A DNA stretch of 9,200 nt from CAJWBT01 sp964401855 (GTDB taxonomy: Bacteria; Chloroflexota; Dehalococcoidia; Lucifugimonadales; UBA3495), in assembly GCA_964401855.1 (NCBI GenBank), contig CAYOAF010000065.1, positions 1 to 9,200 of the forward strand. The letters are read 5' to 3'. The position numbers were made by a program, and so were the translations under genes. Of this stretch, positions 1 through 4,374 are shown one piece after another (position 1 is the first letter of the stretch; each line of letters begins with the position of its first letter). The notes under the pieces are model-generated. The model was not told the origin of the DNA and searched no databases. It saw only the letters and a program-made list of their open reading frames with translations.

Positions 1-177
1 GATGCGCCCCACGTGTATGCCATTGTCCAGCTGGATGAAGGCCCCAGGATGATATCCAACGTGGTGGATTCCAACATGAAGCCCATGCTGGAGGGCCTGG
101 AAATGGACATGCCGGTGGTGGCGGTGTTCGACGACGTCACCACCGAATGCACCTTGGTCAAGTTCGTAAAAGCCTAG
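1..177 (+). CDS. DUF35 / Zn-ribbon OB-fold protein, C-terminal end (5' truncated by window)
   Basis: The reading frame is open from base 1 and ends with TAG at 175-177, giving 58 visible residues that begin DAPHVYAIVQLDEGPRM and end LVKFVKA. The pattern V-x-LDEGPR-(I/L)-(S/T)-N-V-V, then a G-x-x-M-x-MPV-V-V-F-x-D-V-T segment and a TL-V-F-K tail, is what I recognise as the OB-fold half of DUF35 proteins. In that family an N-terminal zinc ribbon precedes the OB fold, and the proteins act as partners of thiolases or other acyl-CoA enzymes, probably by binding the CoA thioester. The zinc ribbon and any thiolase partner would lie left of the window. Family assignment is fairly firm; the partner enzyme is unknown. 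Confidence 0.8.
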   Translation, partial: DAPHVYAIVQLDEGPRMISNVVDSNMKPMLEGLEMDMPVVAVFDDVTTECTLVKFVKA

Positions 178-224
178 GTTCTAACTCAGTACTTGATTCA
201 ATAATTACCATAATGACCATCTGG

Positions 225-285
225 TCACCCTGAGCTTGTCGAAAGGCGCTGGGCTAGTGGTTCGATGAGCTCACCACGAACGGCA
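225..285. repeat. REP-like imperfect palindrome
   Basis: The arm TGAGCTTGTCGAA (231-243) pairs with TTCGATGAGCTCA (261-273) across a 17-nt loop. Every position pairs if two G-U wobbles are allowed. The surrounding words (CACCCTGAGCTTGTCGAA at the left, GCTCACCACGAACGG at the right) match a dispersed intergenic repeat I recognise from many GC-rich genomes, including Chloroflexota. It lies about 50 bp past the DUF35 stop codon, where such hairpins often stabilise or end transcripts. There is no U-tract, so it is not a standard intrinsic terminator. Only one copy is in this window. Confidence 0.6.
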
Positions 286-690
286 ACCGTAACGTCGGTT
301 TTCGAAAGGAATTCTAGTTGCCCGCGGCCGTGGCCGTGGCCCGGCGGGCTGGGCCTGCGGTTCTCTAAAAAGTCTGGCTTCGCCGAAACTAGGCTCATTA
401 CGAGTGGGAACTCTCGCCTGTGATGAGGTTGTGGAAGAACTGAGGCGGCGCCGCATTGGGCCGCCGGTTAGGCTACGGGCGCCGGGGCCTGGCTGGAACG
501 TGCCGCGGGTTGTCGGTTGATAAGTGGGCAGGAGACCATTCCGGCGTCCCTTTGCAAAGAGGCGTGAGGGAGGATTTCTGCCTGGGCGGCCAGTTGTTTT
601 CGAAACACGGGAGCCATGCTCAGGGAATCAATCGGTGGGAAAAGAGCCAGAACGGGTACCGTCGAACTGATACCAGGGCTCCCCAGTAAC

Positions 691-696
691 AAGGAG
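691..696 (+). promoter_or_regulatory. Ribosome binding site fixing the DUF169 start
   Basis: AAGGAG lies 6 nt before the ATG at 703. The alternative in-frame ATG at 616 has no comparable site, and its extra 29 residues show no family similarity. This site decides the start. Confidence 0.7.
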
Positions 697-702
697 CTTA
701 TC

Positions 703-1434
703 ATGTCCTACGATGAACTCTCGGGACTCTTGGAGAGGCGGTTGCAACTCCAGTTCCAGCCCATTGCCATGGCTTTTGTCCAAGAGCAACCCCAGGAGAT
801 ACCCAGGACCGAAATGGTATTGCCATCAAGCTGTGCCTTCTGGCGGCAGGCGGAGGCTGAGGTCTTTTATGCCGCGGCAGAGGACCACTACCGCTGCCCT
901 ATCGGCGCTATGGTCATGGGATTTCCCTTGCCTGAGCAGCAGATGCAAGAGTTGATGTCGGAGGTAGGGGAGATGTGTACAGCTTCCTATGTCCGGGAAA
1001 CGGAGGTGAAGCATATTCCCAAGAACGAAAACCCATCTACCGGCATCGTTTACGGGCCGCTGGGGATCTTCCCTTTGGAGCCTGACGCTGTCCTCCTATG
1101 GCTCACACCCCAGCAGGCGATGGTCATGAACGAGTGCAGCGGGCTCATTAATTGGGCCGAGTCTGCTGATGGCGTGTTTGGCCGCCCCGGATGTGCGGCA
1201 ATTCCCCTGGCGCTGGCCAAAGGAAAACCTTCCCAGTCTTGGGGGTGTGTGGGAATGCGCCTCAATACCGACATTCCCGGCGAGGTTTTCCTCATGGTGG
1301 TTCCTGGCACCCGGTTGCAGAGCCTGGAGGTGGATCTGATATTCACCACGGAAGTGCACCAGAGGATGAAGGACTACTACCTGGGCCGAGCGTCGAAGCC
1401 CACCGTGGCCGGAGGGTCGGGCCCAACCAGGTAG
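703..1434 (+). CDS. DUF169 family protein
   Basis: The product is 243 aa, with ATG chosen over an upstream in-frame ATG because of the AAGGAG at 691-696. The order of segments matches DUF169 as I know it. F18-Q-P-I-A is the 'pPVav' strand. A first cysteine segment, SSCAFWRQA (C44), is followed by HYRCPIGAMVMGF (C65), then GIVYGPLG with F-x-L-x-PDAVLLW (115-133), an AMV-x-NE segment (139-144), GRPGCAAIPLA (C164), and G-KPSQSWGCVGMR (C182), ending near VVPGTRLQSLE. Length is normal for the family. There is no signal peptide or membrane segment, so it should be cytosolic. DUF169 is widespread in archaea, Chloroflexota and Deltaproteobacteria and has no settled biochemical role; the conserved cysteines suggest metal, cofactor or redox chemistry, which is inference. 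It stands alone, with long non-coding stretches on both sides, so context gives no function. Confidence 0.85.
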   Translation: MSYDELSGLLERRLQLQFQPIAMAFVQEQPQEIPRTEMVLPSSCAFWRQAEAEVFYAAAEDHYRCPIGAMVMGFPLPEQQMQELMSEVGEMCTASYVRETEVKHIPKNENPSTGIVYGPLGIFPLEPDAVLLWLTPQQAMVMNECSGLINWAESADGVFGRPGCAAIPLALAKGKPSQSWGCVGMRLNTDIPGEVFLMVVPGTRLQSLEVDLIFTTEVHQRMKDYYLGRASKPTVAGGSGPTR

Positions 1435-1648
1435 GACGGCATCTCCCGAGGCATCTCAATTGCAGGGAGCCTCGTGGCGGACGCGGGTGGACCGCTGCCT
1501 CACCGGGTTGGCGAAATGATGGCTAGTTGCTCCGTTTAAGGTGGACGCTAACGGAATGAGTGAGGGCAAATTGGCTACGGAGTGGACATTGGCGGACGGC
1601 CTAGGACATACCTCAATCAGACTTAATATTCGCTACCTTAACGGGTGT
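1435..1648. other. Intergenic stretch between DUF169 and the tRNA fragment
   Basis: No gene is apparent. A weak stem CGAGGC/GCCTCG (1447-1452 with 1469-1474) follows the DUF169 stop but lacks a U-tract. The hexamer GTGGAC occurs three times in the same orientation (1487, 1541 and 1582), twice followed by C or CC plus GCT. If the tRNA fragment at 1649 is an attachment site these could be protein-binding repeats, but the evidence is thin. Confidence 0.4.
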
Positions 1649-1676
1649 GTGGGTTCGACTCCCGCTTCCGGCACCA
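1649..1676 (+). other. Isolated tRNA 3' end (T-arm, acceptor strand, CCA): possible attachment-site remnant
   Basis: Bases 1649-1653 (GTGGG) and 1661-1665 (CCCGC) form a five-pair T-stem, with one G-U, around the seven-base loop TTCGACT. Next come TTCCGGC (1666-1672), which reads as the 3' acceptor strand, discriminator A1673 and encoded CCA at 1674-1676. The matching 5' strand, GCCGGAA, and any D-arm or anticodon arm are absent upstream, so this is only a 3' fragment. Base 70 is G, so it lacks the G3-U70 pair of tRNA-Ala and tmRNA. Duplicated tRNA 3' ends are the usual att cores of tyrosine-recombinase elements. By that logic the element lay to the left and the old chromosome resumes after 1676. 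Amino-acid identity cannot be told from this part. Confidence 0.65.
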
Positions 1677-1748
1677 AATTCCTAGGCACGAAAATAGGCC
1701 CTTGAGCGATTTCAGAGGCCTTCTGTCCATCGGCGGGCAAATGCCAGC

Positions 1749-1853
1749 CTACTTCTCCCGGTACCACTTGCCATCATCTATCTTGTGGCTCCATCGGACA
1801 TTCTCGCCCCGGTTGTACCGCTTGAACGCCGCCTGGTGTTCCTGTGGGGGCAT
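1749..1853 (-). pseudogene. Short orphan ORF, probably a C-terminal gene fragment
   Basis: The frame gives 34 residues from an ATG at 1853, with a strongly charged and aromatic C-terminus (AAFKRYNRGENVRWSHK, then a DDGKWYREK tail). That composition is unlike a random translation of GC-rich DNA and looks like the end of a real protein. There is no ribosome binding site. The frame stays open upstream only to a stop near 1913 through non-coding-looking sequence and the terminator stem. I therefore read it as a 3' fragment of a lost gene. It lies 72 bp from the tRNA 3' end, where an integrase or other element gene would often end, but I do not recognise the family. The DDG-x-W ending faintly recalls ChaB-like C-termini. 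Confidence 0.3.
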
Positions 1854-1899
1854 TATAGGGTGTGGGGGTGCTAGTGCGATGAATCCCGGCAGCAAGGGG

Positions 1900-1928
1900 A
1901 AAAGGCCCCTGGCTTAACCCGGGGCCTT
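1900..1928 (-). terminator. Intrinsic terminator for the ATC-hydrolase-like gene
   Basis: On the minus strand, AAGGCCCC (1928-1921) pairs perfectly with GGGGCCTT (1909-1902) across an 11-nt loop, and the stem runs into TTTT (1903-1900). It lies about 90 bp past the stop codon of the minus-strand gene at 2015-2716 and is correctly oriented for it. The plus-strand reading of the same stem has no U-tract. Confidence 0.7.
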
Positions 1929-2014
1929 CCAGGCTTAGTGTTTCCTCCTGCCGCTAGTTGGCGGCTCCGCCCTTGACATCTGTCCAAGACTTTTGAGCAT
2001 CGCACCTCCGGATG

Positions 2015-2716
2015 TCACCTGCTGGGGCTAATGGCCGAAGAGGTGGAGCCCCGGTTCTGTCCTGCCTCCCCCGTGGCGCGGCGGAGGGCCTTTTCTTCTA
2101 GCGCCCGGCTGTGGGCCGCCCAGATGTTGGGCTCGTTCGGTTGCCTCACCTGCCAGCGGAAGCGGCAGCGGTCTGATCCTGCTGGAATCAGGGACTCCAG
2201 CACCGTGGTGAACTTGGCCGTACCAAACTTGTCCATGGCTGCCCGGAAAGCACCGTCGCCGAAATAGCGGTGAATGCGGCAGTCGAATCGGCTGAACGTT
2301 TTCCCCACTGGGCACCACAGGATGTCACACCAAAAGCCCTGCTCGTCCTCGTTGACTCCCGCCTCCTCTGGCGAGGCATACCATACCCCATTTATCAGCG
2401 TCATCAGTAGAGAAGCAAGTTCGGAATCACTCACGTCCTCCGGGCGCTCAACCCCCTCAAAACATTGGGAGGCCACCTGGTACCCCGCCTGCTTCAAAGT
2501 GGCTACACACACTCTCTGTCCCTTTTCCCCGAACTCACCCTCCACCGCCTTGAGCAGTGCCAGCAGCGCCTGCACCATGATCTGCCCGAACACAAATAAC
2601 GTGGCCGTGTCGTAGTCCTTTTGAGAGAGGACCTCCCGGCGCAGGTGCTCCACCTCCTCTGCCCAAGGCCACTTAAAGGGGAGCCTGGCCAGTCTGTCCT
2701 TAGTCGTTTCTACCAT
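2015..2716 (-). CDS. L-2-amino-thiazoline-4-carboxylic acid hydrolase-like protein
   Basis: The product is 233 aa. I chose the ATG at 2716, with GGAGG 5 nt upstream (2722-2726), over the in-frame ATG at 2764, which has no site and would add a basic tail. The first 100 residues look helical (QIMVQALLALLKAVEGEF, 45-62). The C-terminal half carries FWCDILWCPV (C130, C135-P136), a FDCRIHRYF segment (C146, H149) and LIPAGSDRCRFRW (176-188). A GxD-x-C-x-F-x-W motif after a Cys-Pro segment is typical of ATC-hydrolase-fold proteins. The name comes from one enzyme of cysteine synthesis from ATC in Pseudomonas; most homologues have no proven substrate and this one should not be assumed to have that activity. 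The last 25 residues are a polar Ser/Arg-rich tail. The gene is single, ended by the 1900-1928 terminator, and borders the IS remnants. Confidence 0.6.
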   Translation of the reverse strand: MVETTKDRLARLPFKWPWAEEVEHLRREVLSQKDYDTATLFVFGQIMVQALLALLKAVEGEFGEKGQRVCVATLKQAGYQVASQCFEGVERPEDVSDSELASLLMTLINGVWYASPEEAGVNEDEQGFWCDILWCPVGKTFSRFDCRIHRYFGDGAFRAAMDKFGTAKFTTVLESLIPAGSDRCRFRWQVRQPNEPNIWAAHSRALEEKALRRATGEAGQNRGSTSSAISPSR

Positions 2717-3007
2717 TGCTGCCTCCTTCCTAGCTGGAGCCTTTCTGCTTAGCCCCTTGCCCACCAGGTGGGACTGACCCTTTGGTGTCGGACCGCTGGT
2801 CCTTTGACGAACAGTGGGGCTGGCGGCCTTATTCTATATCAACAACCGTTTTCAGTTTGCTCTTGTATATACGAGCAATCTGGATCGGCTGGTGCCGAGT
2901 TTCCGGTGACTGTCGTATTGATCAAAGTTACAACTCCGCTGGTGTTCGCGAACCCGCTCCTTTCCAGAGTGGCCGAAAATGGAGGGTTTTGTAGCTACGC
3001 AGCCACA
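2717..3007. other. Non-coding stretch between the ATC-hydrolase-like gene and the IS1380 remnant
   Basis: No gene is recognised. It contains GGACC/GGTCC (5-bp stem near 2800-2815), and a TTGCTC...GAGCAA dyad (2857-2862 with 2873-2878) enclosing the palindrome GTATATAC. The open frames here on either strand have no family motifs. The minus-strand frame is simply run-on from the truncated transposase at 3008, so the IS1380 element broke or recombined here. Confidence 0.4.
2760..2772. repeat. Short palindrome upstream of the ATC-hydrolase-like gene
   Basis: CCCACC-A-GGTGGG is a perfect 6-bp dyad 44 bp upstream of the start codon at 2716. It could be an operator for a dimeric regulator. No promoter hexamers could be fixed around it, so this is only a candidate. 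Confidence 0.25.
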
Positions 3008-3392
3008 CTGTCGGGCCAACCCTTCCAGGTTGTGCCCTTGGGTGAGAACCTCCGTCTCGAACCAGCTCATGGTATTGGTGCTTGCTGCTTGTCTCTCGGG
3101 GTCTCGCCGTCCAACGATGACTCGCATGGCAGGGTCCTGGGCCAGCCGTTCAACATCGTTGGTGTCCTCGTAGCCAGCAACGCGACTGTACACCGACTGC
3201 CTGAGTAAGGGCATCAACTGGTGCTGCACGTTGCACCCGCCCCTGCCCTCTTACAGACAGGCGGTTGCCGTCTCCGTCAGTCCCAGGGCATCGTCCAATT
3301 CACGGCATGCCAGATCCCGCATCGGACGTGATGGTGGCGCCACGAAATGGCAGGCGGACCCTGCGGTCGAATTGGAGCTTTAAAGGGATGTC
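3008..3392 (-). pseudogene. IS1380-family transposase, N-terminal remnant (frameshift, nonsense codon, truncated)
   Basis: Read on the minus strand, 3380-3312 gives KLQFDRRVRLPFRGATITSD and then AG, the N-terminus of IS1380-family transposases. The frame then shifts. RELDDALGLTETATACL follows in another frame, a TAA at 3253-3251 interrupts where CAA (Gln) would be expected, and reading continues through QLMPLLRQSVYSRVAGYED, DVERLAQDPAMR, ERQAASTNTMSWFETEVLTQ and NLEGLAR until 3008, after which similarity stops. The shift is best explained by a 2-nt loss in the codons for LLAY near 3305-3315. About 125 of some 430 or more residues remain; the catalytic DDE core is gone and no start codon is seen. 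The element cannot move by itself. Confidence 0.88.
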
Positions 3393-3686
3393 GGAGCTTT
3401 CACCCATTGGGTGCCTTTAGCGAGGTGGCGAAATCCCGGACGAGATCCCGCGAACACGCCCAGTCTAACACACTCACTGGCCATGCTGCCCATGTAAGCG
3501 ACACATGGGCAGCAGTCTTCCCGGATTACGACGCACTCACGCCCCTGATCTGGAAAATGTGGGTTAATAGTTTTAGGAACTCCCCTCCATTACCGGTGTT
3601 AACAAAACCTCCGCTGCATGGGCTTCTCAGGGCCAAATAAGGGTATACTACGGCTACATCGGCCCGGTGTTTTTCGTTGGTTTGAC
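3393..3686. other. Non-coding stretch between the two IS remnants
   Basis: Apart from the perfect hairpin at 3484-3514 and a small CACCC/GGGTG stem (about 3401-3413), I see nothing. The plus-strand frame at 3347-3640 has no family features. The part next to 3687 should contain what was originally downstream of the lipoprotein gene, but no continuation of that protein is recognisable. Confidence 0.4.
3484..3514. repeat. Perfect 12-bp inverted repeat with 7-nt loop
   Basis: TGCTGCCCATGT (3484-3495) and ACATGGGCAGCA (3503-3514) pair without a mismatch around AAGCGAC. It lies about 90 bp upstream of the IS1380 transposase remnant. No U-tract follows on either strand, so it is not an intrinsic terminator. 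It could be part of the IS leader or end, or a separate short palindromic element. Confidence 0.6.
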
Positions 3687-3698
3687 TGACCTGCCCCC
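3687..3698 (+). repeat. IS3-type terminal inverted repeat, left
   Basis: TGACCTGCCCCC, starting with TG. Its first ten bases are the exact reverse complement of the right end at 3949-3958. Confidence 0.8.
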
Positions 3699-3715
3699 AG
3701 TATTTGTACCACTCC

Positions 3716-3892
3716 CTATGTTAGTCCGGCAAGGGCTGGGGCTGTGTCAGCAGCCAGGACTGCCTGTGGTGCCGGCGGTCTGTAGCCCAGCGAACTGCGG
3801 GGTCTGATCCGGTTCTAGGTCTGCCTGTACGTCTCTGTCAATACCTGCACTTCCTTCGTGATCTGCTCTGGTGTATGCCTCTTCCTTGGCAT
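3716..3892 (-). pseudogene. IS3-family transposase remnant: OrfA start fused to OrfB end
   Basis: From an ATG at 3892, with GGGGGAG just upstream, the frame starts MPRKRHTPEQI, the typical IS3 OrfA beginning. It passes directly into TKEVQVLTETYRQT, then NRIRPRSSLGYRPPAP, the typical OrfB C-terminus, and ends with TAG at 3716. The helix-turn-helix and the DDE integrase core between these points are missing. A second lesion is an in-frame TAG at 3817-3815 (codon 26) at the position where OrfB has Tyr (TAC) before N-x-x-RPHSSLGY. The frame is otherwise intact for 59 codons, so the deletion was in frame and is fairly recent on this scale. It is not functional. Confidence 0.88.
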
Positions 3893-3948
3893 TTCTCCCC
3901 CTTTCTCCGGCCCAGGTTACTAACATTACGCCTGGACCAGTTTTCGGA

Positions 3949-3958
3949 GGGCAGGTCA
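3949..3958 (-). repeat. IS3-type terminal inverted repeat, right
   Basis: Read on minus it begins TGACCTGCCC. The first TGA (3958-3956) is also the stop codon of the lipoprotein frame that enters from the right. Confidence 0.8.
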
Positions 3959-4273
3959 ATCACCGGAAGGCTTGGCGTCCGGTGATGTATCGGCTGCCGC
4001 GCCGTTGTCCGCCGGAGCGGCCGGGGCCGGTGCGGTTTTCAAGGCAATGGGAACTGCGGTGAGAGATGGGGCTTCCTTGCTTACCGGTACGGCTGCCGCA
4101 TCGCTGACTCCGGAATCGGAACTAGCGGCCACGGCTTGGGAACCTGCCGGAGCGGCTGTCGCGGGAGCGGGCTCATGTTCGGAGGCGGGTTCCTGTTTCG
4201 AAACGCCCCCGCACGCCGCCAGAATCAGGGTAGCCATGGCCAGGGCAGTTAGAAGCATTCTGTGTTTAATCAT
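3956..4273 (-). CDS. Small Ala/Pro-rich lipoprotein, C-terminus probably cut by the IS3-type element
   Basis: The product is 105 aa from the ATG at 4273. Residues 1-21 form a lipoprotein signal: charged start (MIKHR), hydrophobic core (LLTALAMATLIL) and lipobox L18-A19-A20-C21 followed by GG, so it should be lipidated at C21 and exported. The mature part is low-complexity, rich in Ala, Pro, Ser, Glu and Thr, with no fold I recognise, and looks like a flexible tether whose domain is lost. The stop codon TGA (3958-3956) is the first triplet of the IS3 terminal repeat, so the present C-terminus comes from the insertion and the original gene was probably longer. A promoter at 4280-4308 would start transcription at about the ATG. 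The longer in-frame start at 4333 is rejected because it would place 20 polar residues before the signal. Confidence 0.7.
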   Translation of the reverse strand: MIKHRMLLTALAMATLILAACGGVSKQEPASEHEPAPATAAPAGSQAVAASSDSGVSDAAAVPVSKEAPSLTAVPIALKTAPAPAAPADNGAAADTSPDAKPSGD

Positions 4274-4279
4274 TATCAG

Positions 4280-4308
4280 ACTATAAAAAGGCTCCTGCTT
4301 AACTTCAA
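4280..4308 (-). promoter_or_regulatory. Sigma-70-type promoter for the lipoprotein gene, probably leaderless
   Basis: On minus, TTGAAG (4308-4303) and TATAGT (4285-4280) are separated by exactly 17 bp; the -10 matches consensus at 5 of 6 and the -35 at 4 of 6. Six bases (CTGATA) separate the -10 from the ATG at 4273, so transcription would begin at or within a base or two of the start codon. Confidence 0.6.
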
Positions 4309-4328
4309 GACCTTGACCTTCCGTCTTT

Positions 4329-4374
4329 CCCAATCCACAACTTTCAAGATTGCCCCTGAACGGGTCGGATTGGG
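4329..4374. repeat. Inverted repeat abutting the SDR stop codon
   Basis: CCCAATCC (4329-4336) and GGATTGGG (4367-4374) are perfect 8-bp arms with a 30-nt spacer, directly next to the SDR stop at 4375-4377. No U-tract follows on minus, so I do not call it an intrinsic terminator. It may serve as a 3'-end structure. Confidence 0.45.

Larger units (their letters stand above)
178..702. other. Intergenic stretch without a convincing gene
   Basis: This stretch of about 525 bp lies between the DUF35 and DUF169 genes. It contains the REP-like palindrome (225-285), a short AT-rich patch (190-215) and a GC-rich patch with tandem GGCCGT units near 327-345. Short overlapping open frames on both strands at 271-704 have no recognisable motifs and read like low-complexity Arg/Gly/Pro translations of GC-rich DNA, so I do not call them. 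I could not identify a riboswitch or a well-spaced sigma-70 promoter. Confidence 0.5.
3687..3958 (-). mobile_element. Internally deleted IS3-family element (MITE-like, 272 bp)
   Basis: Both ends read TGACCTGCCC inward (3687-3696 on plus; 3958-3949 on minus) and match at 12 of the first 14 bases, giving TG...CA termini as in IS3-family elements. Inside, a single minus-strand frame joins the first residues of an IS3 OrfA to the last residues of OrfB (see the pseudogene entry). A full IS3 element is about 1.2-1.5 kb, so roughly 1 kb of the middle has been lost while both inverted repeats survived. A non-autonomous element like this could be moved in trans by a full-length relative. The flanks, GAC on the left and ATC on the right, are not an obvious target duplication, so the flanks may have changed since insertion. 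Confidence 0.82.

Noticed and set aside
616..702. Longer start for the DUF169 protein (ATG at 616)
   Set aside because: The extra 29 residues show no family similarity and have no ribosome binding site, whereas AAGGAG sits 6 nt before the ATG at 703.
271..704. Short overlapping open frames on both strands upstream of DUF169
   Set aside because: They overlap each other, are rich in Arg, Gly and Pro as expected from GC-rich non-coding DNA, and contain no motif.
1649..1676. 3' end of a tmRNA (the GGGTTCGACTCCC word is common in tmRNA)
   Set aside because: The acceptor strand TTCCGGC would give no G3-U70 pair, which tmRNA needs for alanylation, and nothing upstream resembles the tmRNA tag region.
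1852..1857. TATAAT on the minus strand as a promoter -10
   Set aside because: It directly abuts the ATG of the orphan ORF and has no -35-like hexamer at the right distance.
2768..3208. 146-residue plus-strand frame as a gene
   Set aside because: It is antisense to clear IS1380 transposase coding sequence and has no family motif.
3684..3961. Target-site duplication around the IS3-type element
   Set aside because: The three flanking bases are GAC on the left and ATC on the right; they do not match, so no duplication is claimed.
4329..4374. Intrinsic terminator after the SDR gene
   Set aside because: The arms are perfect but the loop is 30 nt and AAAGAC, not a U-tract, follows on the minus strand.
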